NCBI GenBank assembly: GCA_007128345.1
Contig: SKXS01000187.1
Span: 1 to 18,277, forward strand
Length of the DNA: 18,277 bases
DNA from: Spirochaetia bacterium
GTDB lineage: Bacteria; Spirochaetota; Spirochaetia; PWKH01
Direction of reading: 5' to 3'
Position numbers and translations under genes: made by a program. The notes beneath the pieces are model-generated. The model was given only the letters and a program-made list of their open reading frames with translations. It ran no database searches and had not been told where the DNA came from. Of the stretch, positions 1-7,702 are shown piece by piece; the first letter of the stretch is position 1, and the number at the start of each line of letters is the position of its first letter.

Positions 1-19
1 AGAACAGCGAAGTTGATGC

Positions 20-47
20 TTGACTTATGACCCACATGTTGTATGAT
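20..47 (+). promoter_or_regulatory. Promoter of the SIS-gene cluster
   Basis: Seen: TTGACT at 20-25 (5/6 match to the sigma-70 -35 box) and TATGAT at 42-47 (5/6 match to the -10 box), separated by 16 bp. A start of transcription near 54 would leave about 29 nt of leader before the first ATG. It is the only good promoter upstream of the three tandem SIS genes, so I infer that it drives them together. The window begins just upstream, so further operator sites could be missing. Confidence 0.6.
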
Positions 48-82
48 GAATATATATTATTAGGAGAAAGAGAGGAGATTGT

Positions 83-835
83 ATGTCCCATTACATGCAG
101 AAATACCACAAAACCATCCTGTCAGTGTATGAACAGGTTATGCAGGAAGAGCAAGCAATTGGAAAGGCAGCAGCATTAATGACTTCGGCTATCTTGGATG
201 ATAAGCTTATCCATGTCTTCGGCCCTGGAGGCCACTCGAATATGGGCGCCTATGAAATGTTCTGGAGGGCAGGAGGCTTAGTTCCGATCAATGCAATTCT
301 TGATCCAGGTACTGCGGTACAGTACGGAGCCAAGCGGTCAAATCATATTGAACGCCTGCACGGATATACCAAAGCTGTTTTTGATGCATACCGGATTTCC
401 GACGGGGTTATCATTATTGTAAATGCCTACGGCATCAACTCCATGACCATTGATGCCGCGCTTGAAGCGAAGAAACGTTCCGTGCCTTCCATTGGGATAG
501 GTTCGACCACCTTTGGAAAAAATGTTCCGGAAGGGCATCCTGCCAGGCACCCAAGCAACAAGAACCTCTACGAACTGGTGGATGTGTTTGTTGACTGCCA
601 CATGCCCTACGGGGATGCAGTAGTAGATTTTGAGGGAGTCGAGCAGAAGGTAGGTCCCACATCAACTCTGGCTAACTGTTTTACTATTAATTTGGTGGTA
701 GTGGAGACTGTACGGCAACTGGTAGAGAAGGGCTATGATCCTCCCTTATGGATGAGTGCAAATATTCCTGGTGGGGACGAGTCGAACCGGAAGTACGAAG
801 AAAAGTACGGATTCCGGATTAAGCATCTGTTGTAG
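83..835 (+). CDS. SIS-domain sugar-phosphate-binding protein, UPF0309/COG4821-like (copy 1 of 3)
   Basis: A 250-residue single-domain protein of the sugar isomerase (SIS) fold. The family signature is recognisable: a glycine-rich loop FGPGGHS at 46-52, RAGGLVPINAILDPG at 62-76, KVGPTST at 189-195 and SANIPGGDE near 225-233, ending in RIKHL. These match the uncharacterised UPF0309/COG4821 proteins, thought to bind phosphosugars. No reaction is established, so I give none. Odd point: the position where typical SIS proteins carry an S-x-S-G-x-[ST]-type phosphate-binding loop reads VNAYGIN (113-119). The start is supported by GAGGAG at 72-77, 5 nt from the ATG. It is followed 12 nt later by a paralog, so translation is probably coupled. 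It is cytoplasmic, with no signal peptide or membrane segment. Family assignment is firm; function is unknown. Confidence 0.88.
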   Translation: MSHYMQKYHKTILSVYEQVMQEEQAIGKAAALMTSAILDDKLIHVFGPGGHSNMGAYEMFWRAGGLVPINAILDPGTAVQYGAKRSNHIERLHGYTKAVFDAYRISDGVIIIVNAYGINSMTIDAALEAKKRSVPSIGIGSTTFGKNVPEGHPARHPSNKNLYELVDVFVDCHMPYGDAVVDFEGVEQKVGPTSTLANCFTINLVVVETVRQLVEKGYDPPLWMSANIPGGDESNRKYEEKYGFRIKHLL

Positions 836-847
836 CAGGAGAGAATC

Positions 848-1615
848 ATGGACATACGAGCATATCTGGGAGCATACCGAAGCAAGGTGGGAGAACTCTT
901 TGAAGCGGTTATTGCCAATAATATCCATGCACTGGAAACTGCCGCACGTCTGCTTGTGCAGGCGGTACGAGACGATAAGCTGATCTATGTAGTTGGACCT
1001 GGGGGGCACTCATCCATAGCCGCAGAGGAGATGTTCTGCCGGGCCGGGGGACTGGTTCCTATCAGTCCGATCCTGGAACAAGGCAATGCGCTGTCCCAGG
1101 GTGCGCTGCGGAGCATGAAAATGGAGCGGATTCCCGGATACATGATACCTGTTCTTGAGTATTATGGTGTTGGTGAGGGAAATGTGCTTATAGTCGTAAA
1201 CGCCTACGGCATGAACTGCGCTACCATTGATGCGGCCATACAAGGGAAACAGCGTGGAGCCAAAGTGATAGGAATTAGCTCCCGTGAGTTTTCCGAACAG
1301 ATTCCTGATAATCATCCGGCCAGACATCCGTCAAAGAAGAACCTCCATGAGCTTGGCGAGGTGGACGTGCACATAGACAGCCGTATGCCCTTCGGTGATG
1401 CTGTCCTCTCCTTTGAAGGTATGAAGCAGACGGTCGGACCTGTATCAACCCTGCTGAATGTATTTGTCGTCAACGAACTCGTCATAGCAGCGGTTGCGCT
1501 CATGTGTGAAGAGGGTATCAAGCCGCCGGTATGGACAAGTGCAAATGTACCCAATGGAGATGAGGAGAACCAGCAGTACGCCGACGCGTACTACAGCCGG
1601 ATTAAACATTTGTAA
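848..1615 (+). CDS. SIS-domain sugar-phosphate-binding protein, UPF0309/COG4821-like (copy 2 of 3)
   Basis: A 255-residue paralog of the preceding gene, clearly homologous along its whole length. It has VGPGGHS (49-55), RAGGLVPISPIL (65-76), VVNAYGMN (116-123), DNHPARHPSKKNL (154-166), VGPVSTL (196-202) and SANVPNGDE (231-239), ending RIKHL. It keeps the altered NAYG loop of copy 1. The SD (caggag) lies just upstream of ATG 848, and the gap after copy 1 is 12 nt, which indicates one operon. SIS proteins usually work as dimers or tetramers with active sites at subunit interfaces. Tandem diverged copies could therefore form a hetero-oligomer, which is inference only. Substrate and reaction are unknown. 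Confidence 0.88.
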   Translation: MDIRAYLGAYRSKVGELFEAVIANNIHALETAARLLVQAVRDDKLIYVVGPGGHSSIAAEEMFCRAGGLVPISPILEQGNALSQGALRSMKMERIPGYMIPVLEYYGVGEGNVLIVVNAYGMNCATIDAAIQGKQRGAKVIGISSREFSEQIPDNHPARHPSKKNLHELGEVDVHIDSRMPFGDAVLSFEGMKQTVGPVSTLLNVFVVNELVIAAVALMCEEGIKPPVWTSANVPNGDEENQQYADAYYSRIKHL

Positions 1616-1629
1616 AGGAAGAAACAGCA

Positions 1630-2403
1630 ATGGGTAAAACAGATATTATCGAATATTTTTTCGGGTATGTCAGAGACCTTCTTGGAAAGGTTGCAGAGAC
1701 ACAGCGTGATGCGCTTCATGAAGCGGCGCAGGTAGTTGCAGAGTGTATTCGGGATGAAGAAAAAGGGAGCGTATGTCATGTCTGGGGAACCGGCGGGCAC
1801 TCGTCCATACTCACCCAGGAGACGCTCTGCAGAAAGGGTGGGCTTGCCTGCGTGAACCCTATTCTTGATCCAGGGATATCTCTTGGACACGGGGCTATGA
1901 AGGCGATCTTCGGCCTTGAAGGGGTCAAGGGATATGCTGCCGCAGTGCTGGATTACCGCAGGGTGAAAGCCGGTGATGTGCTTATTATCGGGTCTCCCTA
2001 TGGGGTGAATACCGTAACGGTTGAGGCGGCCCTTACGGCGAAATCCAAGGATGTTACTGTTATTGCTGTCACATCACCTGCATTCTCCAAAACAGTTGAT
2101 GCCGATCATCCGGTGCGTCATGAAAGCAGAAAAAATCTTGCTGAAGTTGCCGATATCGTCATAGACAGCCTTGTCCCGCCCGAGGATGCTATCCTGCAGC
2201 TGGATGGATTAGACTTGAAGGTGTCCCCCATCAGCACAATCATACACAGTGCGCTGTTCCAGTGCCTGGAGGGGCTGATAGTTGAAAAACTTCTGGATAT
2301 GGGAGTAGAGCCAAAGATATGGACCAGTTCGCTCGTCATGGGCGGAGCTGAAGCGAACCAAGCTCTTAAAGATCAGTATTTCGGCGTCTTCAAAAATCTG
2401 TAG
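1630..2403 (+). CDS. SIS-domain sugar-phosphate-binding protein, UPF0309/COG4821-like (copy 3 of 3, most diverged)
   Basis: A 257-residue third paralog. It retains the glycine-rich loop WGTGGHSS (52-59), CVNPILDPG (74-82), a GSPYGVN loop (121-127) and DADHPVRHESRKNL (157-170). It departs from copies 1 and 2 where the family is most conserved: the GPTST motif reads SPIST (199-203), and SAN-P-GDE reads SSLVMGGAE (233-241). This could mean an altered substrate or a non-catalytic, structural partner. Its SD (aaaggaag) overlaps the stop codon region of copy 2 and the gap is 14 nt, consistent with coupled translation. A stem-loop follows immediately, so this is the last gene of the cluster. Confidence 0.87.
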   Translation: MGKTDIIEYFFGYVRDLLGKVAETQRDALHEAAQVVAECIRDEEKGSVCHVWGTGGHSSILTQETLCRKGGLACVNPILDPGISLGHGAMKAIFGLEGVKGYAAAVLDYRRVKAGDVLIIGSPYGVNTVTVEAALTAKSKDVTVIAVTSPAFSKTVDADHPVRHESRKNLAEVADIVIDSLVPPEDAILQLDGLDLKVSPISTIIHSALFQCLEGLIVEKLLDMGVEPKIWTSSLVMGGAEANQALKDQYFGVFKNL

Positions 2404-2416
2404 CAGTACGGTATGC

Positions 2417-2462
2417 AAGCCTGCAGGGAGAAAACGATCTCACTGCAGGCTTCTCATTTTAT
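2417..2462 (+). terminator. Stem-loop terminator after the SIS cluster
   Basis: Seen: a perfect 10-bp inverted repeat, AAGCCTGCAG (2417-2426) with CTGCAGGCTT (2443-2452). A further GAGA/TCTC pairing (2428-2431 with 2438-2441) sits inside it across one mismatch and leaves a 6-nt loop. The 3' side runs into the T-rich tract ttctcattttatt. It starts 13 nt after the stop codon of SIS copy 3, a good position for an intrinsic terminator. The U-tract is imperfect, so termination may be partial. Confidence 0.65.
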
Positions 2463-2521
2463 TGTCCCCTACGGAGAATGGCACTCCTGGGCGTAAAGCT
2501 GTGTAATAAAGATGCAATATA

Positions 2522-2557
2522 TGGTATGCTGGCAACCGCACAACTTGTGATAAGGAG
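2522..2557 (+). promoter_or_regulatory. Extended -10 promoter and ribosome binding site of the aldo/keto reductase gene
   Basis: Seen: TGGTATGCT at 2522-2530 fits an extended -10 element (TG-n-TATnnT) with no convincing -35. TAAGGAG at 2551-2557 is a strong SD, 7 nt before GTG 2565. A longer in-frame reading from ATG 2478 exists, but it would place this promoter and SD inside the coding sequence. The GTG is therefore the more likely start. Confidence 0.45.
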
Positions 2558-2564
2558 TTTACCA

Positions 2565-3698
2565 GTGAAGTACCGACAGTTTCCAGGAATAGACCAGGAC
2601 ATCTCAATCCTTGGGTTCGGGTGCATGCGGCTGCCGCGCAACAGCAGCGATGACAGCGATGTAGATGTACCCAGATCAAAACAGATGATCCGTGCTGCTA
2701 TTGACCAAGGTGTTAACTATATCGACACTGCCTGGACATACCATGGACAGAAGAGTGAGCTGATTCTCGCGGATGTGCTTGCTGACGGCTACCGGGAACG
2801 TGTGTTCCTGACTACAAAGCTCCCATCCTGGATTGTGGAGAGTCGGGAACATATGGATGAATTGCTGGAGAAGCAGCTGGAAAAGCTCAACACACCGTGG
2901 GTTGACGGATATTTGGTCCATAGCCTGGACAGGAAGCTGTGGAATAAGCTGCTGGACATGGGCCTGCTCGATTTTCTTGATTCAGTAAAAACCCAGGGGA
3001 AAGCGAAGTATATCGGTTTCTCGTTCCATGACACCAATGACGTTTTCACGGAAATCATTGATGCATATCCTTGGGATATCTGCCAGATTCAGTACAACTA
3101 CCTTGATACAGACATGCAGGCAGGAACCAAAGGACTCTCCGATGCACATGACCGGGGTATCGGAGTGGTGGTCATGGAACCCCTCCGCGGCGGTATGCTG
3201 ACCATGCAGATCCCTGAAAGTATCCAACGGCATTGGGATGCATATCCTGCCAGCCGGTCTCCCGCTGAGTGGGCACTCAAGTGGGTGTGGAACGATCCAC
3301 GTATCACCGTGGTGCTCAGCGGTATGAGTACCGAGGAACAGCTGGAGGAGAACTTGGCCACTGCAGATGCTGCTGAGGCTGAGAGTCTTACACCGACCGA
3401 ACTGCAGGTGATTGAAGCGGTGAAATCGGAGTATGAGAAGCTGATTCAGATCCCCTGTACCGGATGCGGCTACTGCATGCCCTGCCCATTCGGTGTACGC
3501 ATTCCTGAGGCGTTCCACTTCTATAATGATGCGACTATGTTCAATGCGATGGAACGTACGAGAAAGCGCTACAACATGATATTCACCGACGGACATGCAT
3601 CCAAATGCACAGCATGCGGCAGGTGTGAACCGTTGTGCCCGCAGCACATCGAGATTATAGCTTCCCTGGAAACAGTAGCCCAGGCGTTTGGGGAATAA
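2565..3698 (+). CDS. Aldo/keto reductase with C-terminal 2x[4Fe-4S] ferredoxin domain (COG1453-like)
   Basis: A 377-residue oxidoreductase. The N-terminal TIM-barrel is a classic aldo/keto reductase. The catalytic tetrad is visible: D54 and Y59 in NYIDTAWTYH, K85 in TTKLP and H119 in LVHSLD. The barrel opens with LGFGCMRLP (16-24). The C-terminus carries two cysteine clusters, CTGCGYCMPCP (near 322-332) and CTACGRCEPLCP (near 367-378), each able to ligate a [4Fe-4S] cluster. This architecture is widespread in anaerobes and suggests ferredoxin-linked rather than purely NADPH-linked reduction; the substrate is unknown. The GTG start was chosen because TAAGGAG lies 7 nt upstream, whereas the alternative ATG 2478 lacks a good SD. 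It lies behind the SIS cluster terminator, so it is a neighbour rather than a certain operon member. Confidence 0.88.
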   Translation: MKYRQFPGIDQDISILGFGCMRLPRNSSDDSDVDVPRSKQMIRAAIDQGVNYIDTAWTYHGQKSELILADVLADGYRERVFLTTKLPSWIVESREHMDELLEKQLEKLNTPWVDGYLVHSLDRKLWNKLLDMGLLDFLDSVKTQGKAKYIGFSFHDTNDVFTEIIDAYPWDICQIQYNYLDTDMQAGTKGLSDAHDRGIGVVVMEPLRGGMLTMQIPESIQRHWDAYPASRSPAEWALKWVWNDPRITVVLSGMSTEEQLEENLATADAAEAESLTPTELQVIEAVKSEYEKLIQIPCTGCGYCMPCPFGVRIPEAFHFYNDATMFNAMERTRKRYNMIFTDGHASKCTACGRCEPLCPQHIEIIASLETVAQAFGE

Positions 3699-3773
3699 TC
3701 CGCTTTAAGTGCAGAAAAAAGAGTATCAGGGCTCAGTACGGTGGGCAGGTTATATGCTGAAGCGCATGGATGA

Positions 3774-4892
3774 TCAGTCTGAGAGGACCTGATCGAAGGC
3801 ATCCAGAAGGCGCTTCACAGCATCTTCCCTGGCAGTATGTCCCATAAGCCCGATGCGCCAGATCTTACCTGTCAAGGGACCAAGACCTGCGCCTATCTCA
3901 ATGCAGAATTCTTCCAGAAGCCGCTTCCTCACTGCAGCTTCGTCCTCAACTGATTCAGGGATGGTCACTGCATTGAGCATAGGCAGGCGGTACGGCTCTT
4001 CAACAAACATGGTAAGCCCCAGCTGGCTGAGGCCTGAGGCAAGCAGTTCATGCATCTCCCGGTGCCGGGCAAACACAGCATCTCTGCCTTCCTCAAAGAA
4101 GAGCTTCAGCGACTCATAGAGCCCGTAGATCATGTTGATCGGGGCGGTATGGTGGTATGCGCGCTTGCTGCCTTCCCAGTATCCCGTAATAAGGGTAATG
4201 TCCAGGTACCAGTTCGGCACCTTCTGTTTCCTGTTCTTTGCCTTGGTAAATGCACGATCAGATAATGTGACAGGTGACAGGCCCGGGGGGCAGGAGAGGC
4301 ATTTCTGGGTACCGCTGTAGAGTGCGTCAATTCCCCATGCGTCAGCGGCGACCTCCATACCTCCAAGAGAGGTAACCGCGTCAACCAGGAAGAGCGCGTC
4401 CGTAGATCGTACCAGGGGGCTCACCTCACCTACGGGATTGCACACGCCTGTGGAGGTTTCAGCATGCACCATAGCGACCAGCTCATAGCTATGGGCATCC
4501 AGCTGTTTCTCTACAGCAGCAGGATCAACGGGGGTTCCCCAGGAAAACTCCAGGGTATCAACGAGAGCACCTAGGCGAGAAGCAACCTCGACCATCCGCA
4601 TACTGAATACTCCGTTTACCAGGATAAGGACCCGGTCACCTGGTTCTATCAGGTTGACGAAGCATGCCTCCATGCCAGCAGATCCTGTGCCTGAAAGCGG
4701 AAGGGTCACTGTGTTGTCAGTCTGCATAAGTGAGCGGAGGTGCTCTTTCAGCTCGTCCATAATGGATATGAAACTGGGGTCGAGATGACCAAGGGTCGGC
4801 CGGGACAATGCCTGATACACCCGGGGATGCACGCAGGACGGACCCGGTCCCATGAGCAGCACCTCGCGTATATGATCAAGCTGGTTATGCAT
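3774..4892 (-). CDS. Alanine-glyoxylate / serine-pyruvate-type aminotransferase (class V, PLP)
   Basis: A 372-residue class V aminotransferase, full length for the SGAT/AGXT family. GPGPS at 15-19 is the usual N-terminal signature. SGTGSAGMEA (67-76) is the PLP phosphate-binding region, D171 in VDAVTSLGG pairs with the pyridine nitrogen, and K197 in SGTQKCLSCPPGLS is the Schiff-base lysine. Near the C-terminus, IWRIGLMGH holds the expected substrate-carboxylate arginine. The family transfers amino groups between alanine or serine and glyoxylate or pyruvate; some relatives act on phosphonate, purine-derived or hydrogenase-associated substrates. The exact substrate is not readable here. The start is fixed by AAGGAGG a few bases upstream of ATG. 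It converges on the aldo/keto reductase gene with a 75-bp gap. A TTTTTT run on the minus strand near 3715 might aid termination, but I see no strong stem. Confidence 0.88.
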   Translation of the reverse strand: MHNQLDHIREVLLMGPGPSCVHPRVYQALSRPTLGHLDPSFISIMDELKEHLRSLMQTDNTVTLPLSGTGSAGMEACFVNLIEPGDRVLILVNGVFSMRMVEVASRLGALVDTLEFSWGTPVDPAAVEKQLDAHSYELVAMVHAETSTGVCNPVGEVSPLVRSTDALFLVDAVTSLGGMEVAADAWGIDALYSGTQKCLSCPPGLSPVTLSDRAFTKAKNRKQKVPNWYLDITLITGYWEGSKRAYHHTAPINMIYGLYESLKLFFEEGRDAVFARHREMHELLASGLSQLGLTMFVEEPYRLPMLNAVTIPESVEDEAAVRKRLLEEFCIEIGAGLGPLTGKIWRIGLMGHTAREDAVKRLLDAFDQVLSD

Positions 4893-4918
4893 ATTGCCTC
4901 CTTCTTTCTGATGCTTCC

Positions 4919-4947
4919 ATGATGTATGCAGACATACAGGCTGTCAA
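4919..4947 (-). promoter_or_regulatory. Promoter with internal operator-like inverted repeat upstream of the aminotransferase
   Basis: Seen on the minus strand: TTGACA (4947-4942), a 17-bp spacer and CATCAT (4924-4919, 4/6). Most of the spacer is the inverted repeat TGTATG-N4-CATACA (4923-4938), with perfect 6-bp arms. A repressor binding there would block RNA polymerase. The start of transcription would fall about 20 nt before the ATG. The regulator is not identified; GntR-type factors often use GTAT/ATAC-containing dyads, but that is only suggestive. Confidence 0.55.
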
Positions 4948-4958
4948 GATTTACGCTC

Positions 4959-6287
4959 CTAAGATAGTGTGCTGTGTTCCCAGATGGATTCCAGATCCTG
5001 AGAAGCCCGATTCAGGCTGTTCTCTACAGCCTTATTGAGCAGGTTCCGGTTTTCCCGGTTTCCTCTTCCGCCTGACAGCAGTGACCCTGCATCAAGTGGT
5101 GGCCCGGCAAGGACCATTGCTGTTTTCCCCTTTGGCGAAAATCGTGTGTTGATGTTCCCTCCCTGCATTCTGTTCACAATGTCGAGGAGATTGAGTACAT
5201 ACTCGCACCCCCTGCCGGCGCTGAAGGGAGGGTCGATATAACTGGGGTCAAGGTACTCCAGGATATCAACGATCTGGGCATGCCGCATGAATGCCGCAGC
5301 TTCCTGCGCACGGAAATCCTTCAGGGATCTAGTGATGCGGGGAAGTTTCTGCGGTTCAAAATCGTCGGGGAACATACGGTCTACCCCGGTGTATCGCAGT
5401 CGGAAGAGCCGGTCCAGGATGGTGCCGGAAGCGACGATTCCAGCAGAAGCCTCACCTGAGGCGAGCGCCCGTTCACAGACTGCTGCAATGCGGTACTCAA
5501 GGGAAGATTCTTTTGCAATTCCGTAGAACTCCTCAAGCAGGTCTAGTGTCCCGTCAGTAGCTTCAATCAGCTGCTCATGGAGATGCGTCCCTGACACGGT
5601 GCGTCCTGTTTCGCTTTCCCATCGCAACAGCATCCTGCGTATGAATGCTTCAGGATCGCTGCCCCATCGGTATCCGAGAGCTAACGGGATGATTTCTACC
5701 GGCTTTCCGCTCTCAAGTGCCCAGAGGGCAATTGAAGCAGTACCGCCGGTACCAGGGGCGCTGCGGTACATATGATATGTCACCTGGCCTTCGGGCGCCA
5801 GAGCTATAGGATAAGGCCCGGAGACAGCGTCGCTGCGTATAATGGAAAGCCCTTCGCGGTTTGCACCCCGGTTGCGGACAGGGATGCCCCCTATGCGGGG
5901 GATGAGCCACGCGGCAGCATTCCCCGCCCAGGTGAGCACATCCTTCCCATAGAGAAACCGCACATGAGGATGATAAGGAAATGCAATACCAGATTTCCGA
6001 GAAAGCCTGGGCAGCAGCACATTGAGGGCGTAGGTGAGCACATGGGCATCTTCCTTGGCTGTGTGACGGAATGCAAGGATGAGCCGTTTCTCCCCCTGGT
6101 GAAATGCCCGGTAGCCCTCCTGCAGCACCTCAGGATTGGTTAAAGACACCGAGCGTACACCCTCAGCTAACCGCAGGTATGCGCCTCCTATTGTGACCAT
6201 GAACTTCCAGACAGCATGGGAATATCGAGGCGGCGGAGATCCCCGGCCCTTAACAGCCCTGGGCATGCGTTCGTTGCTTCTTCTCAT
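4959..6287 (-). CDS. PlsC-like 1-acylglycerol-3-phosphate acyltransferase with long C-terminal extension
   Basis: A 442-residue protein. The acyltransferase core occupies roughly residues 40-230. The H-x4-D catalytic motif is FRHTAKEDAH (H75, D80), a GGIPVRNR block follows (133-140), and the acceptor-binding loop is APEGQ (164-168). The family acylates glycerophospholipid precursors at the inner membrane surface. It has no clear transmembrane anchor. About 200 residues follow the core, longer than a standard PlsC; I do not recognise their fold. They contain a MFPDDFEPQKLPRITRSLKDF stretch and a hydrophilic tail. A longer GTG start at 6308 is possible but lacks an SD. ATG 6287 has GGGAG 8 nt upstream and was chosen. 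It follows mgtE by 34 nt on the same strand, so the two are probably cotranscribed. Confidence 0.75.
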   Translation of the reverse strand: MRRSNERMPRAVKGRGSPPPRYSHAVWKFMVTIGGAYLRLAEGVRSVSLTNPEVLQEGYRAFHQGEKRLILAFRHTAKEDAHVLTYALNVLLPRLSRKSGIAFPYHPHVRFLYGKDVLTWAGNAAAWLIPRIGGIPVRNRGANREGLSIIRSDAVSGPYPIALAPEGQVTYHMYRSAPGTGGTASIALWALESGKPVEIIPLALGYRWGSDPEAFIRRMLLRWESETGRTVSGTHLHEQLIEATDGTLDLLEEFYGIAKESSLEYRIAAVCERALASGEASAGIVASGTILDRLFRLRYTGVDRMFPDDFEPQKLPRITRSLKDFRAQEAAAFMRHAQIVDILEYLDPSYIDPPFSAGRGCEYVLNLLDIVNRMQGGNINTRFSPKGKTAMVLAGPPLDAGSLLSGGRGNRENRNLLNKAVENSLNRASQDLESIWEHSTLS

Positions 6288-6321
6288 CTTCAATACTCCC
6301 TGACACACAGAGGGACGGAGG

Positions 6322-7701
6322 TCATATTGCCAGCAGGGTTGTGGCAGTTCCGAAGTAGATCAGCAGCCCGGTGATGTCAACCAGGGTTGTAATCGCGGGA
6401 CTGGCCACGACAGCCGGATCGAGCTTTGCCTTCGAGACCACCAGGGGAAGCATCGCTCCAATGAGCGTCGCTGATATCACCTGGAAGCTCAGTGCGACAG
6501 CTATGACCCAGGCAATGGTTATAAGCTCGAACCCTGCAGGGATGTGGGCGCTTCTGGAGAGAAACATCACCCTGGCGAAAGCAAGGATCCCCAGGATCAG
6601 GCAGGTCATAAGGGCTATCCGCAGCTCCTTCCAGATGACCCTCAGCATGTCCTTGGTGTGTATGTCCCCAAGAGCAAGCGACCGTATAACCACCGTTGCG
6701 GCCTGGCTTCCCGTGTTGCCGCCTGTATCCATGAGCATGGGGAGGTAGAGTGCCAGGATCATGAGGGACGAAAGGGTCTCCTCAAAATGGTGCAGCACCA
6801 CTCCCGACATGATGCCCATGAATGCGAGGATCACCACCCAGTAAATCCTATTGCGGAAATGGGTATAGACAGGCGTATTCAGGTAACCGTCACCTTCATG
6901 CTTTCCTGAAATTGCCATGAACTTTTCAATATCTTCAGTGTACTCACTCTCGATAACATCCAGAGCATCGTCGTGGGTGACGATACCGAGCAGGATGTCG
7001 TGATTATCTATGATGGGGATGGATATCCGGTCATACTTTGCTATGATGCGTGCAACAGTCTCCTGATCATCCGAGGCATACGCGTAAATAAGGTCGGTGG
7101 ACATAAATTCCCGGATGGGTTTATCGGGTTTTGCGAGAATTAGATCTCTTAGGGTGACAAACCCGATGAGCTTGTGGTTTTCATCCACTACATACGCATT
7201 GTAGATGGTCTCTTTATCTGATCCTTCGCTCCTGATGAAGTCAATGGCTTCCTGGGCGGTTAATTCAGGCATAAGGGTCAGGTACTCTGAGGTCATGACC
7301 GATCCGGCGGTTCCCTCTTCGTAGGACGCAAGCGCCTGGATGTCCTCCCGCTCGTCTTCCGAGAGGGACATCATAAGGTTTGCCTCAATCTCCTCGGGCA
7401 GCCGCTTGATCAGGTCGACCCGGTCGTCATGGGACATGTAGGTGACCAGGGTGGCAAGCTCCCGTCTGGGAATATGCTTAGCTACCTCAGCCTGGACCGA
7501 ACCTTCAAGGTGGGAAAATATTTCAGCACGTCGTTCGGGGGATACACCGCGGATGATGCTCCAGATATCATCATACTCGAAATCGATCAGAAGCCCCGCC
7601 ATGGATGCGGGATGCAGGGTTTCACAAAGAGATTTCAGTACTTTGGTGTCCTTGTTCTTGAGAGCGTTTTGTATTCTTCGTGTGAAATTTGGTCGGATCA
7701 T
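6322..7701 (-). CDS. mgtE: MgtE-family magnesium transporter
   Basis: A 459-residue inner-membrane Mg2+ channel/transporter, full length. Domains in order: cytoplasmic superhelical MgtE_N (about 1-130); a tandem CBS pair (about 131-255), which in this family binds Mg2+ and gates the pore; a connecting plug helix (about 256-282, IEKFMAISGKHEGDGY); and a five-helix membrane domain (about 285-459). Family signatures are intact: PMLMDTGGNTGSQAATVVIRSLALG (321-345) and LDPAVVASPAITTLVD (427-442). The pore aspartate D428 is present. The start has an exceptionally strong SD, GAGGAGGTGA, ending a few bases before ATG. The upstream leader contains a small translated-looking ORF and a sequence complementary to this SD (separate entries), so translation is probably regulated. 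A PlsC-like gene follows. Confidence 0.95.
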   Translation of the reverse strand: MIRPNFTRRIQNALKNKDTKVLKSLCETLHPASMAGLLIDFEYDDIWSIIRGVSPERRAEIFSHLEGSVQAEVAKHIPRRELATLVTYMSHDDRVDLIKRLPEEIEANLMMSLSEDEREDIQALASYEEGTAGSVMTSEYLTLMPELTAQEAIDFIRSEGSDKETIYNAYVVDENHKLIGFVTLRDLILAKPDKPIREFMSTDLIYAYASDDQETVARIIAKYDRISIPIIDNHDILLGIVTHDDALDVIESEYTEDIEKFMAISGKHEGDGYLNTPVYTHFRNRIYWVVILAFMGIMSGVVLHHFEETLSSLMILALYLPMLMDTGGNTGSQAATVVIRSLALGDIHTKDMLRVIWKELRIALMTCLILGILAFARVMFLSRSAHIPAGFELITIAWVIAVALSFQVISATLIGAMLPLVVSKAKLDPAVVASPAITTLVDITGLLIYFGTATTLLAI

Positions 7702-7702
7702 A

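Noticed and set aside
2478..2564. In-frame ATG 2478 extension of the aldo/keto reductase
   Set aside because: The 29 added residues precede the normal family start, overlap a likely promoter and SD, and have no good SD of their own.
2982..3647. A 221-codon open frame antisense to the aldo/keto reductase
   Set aside because: It lies wholly opposite a gene with intact catalytic and Fe-S motifs, has no SD, and its translation resembles no protein family.
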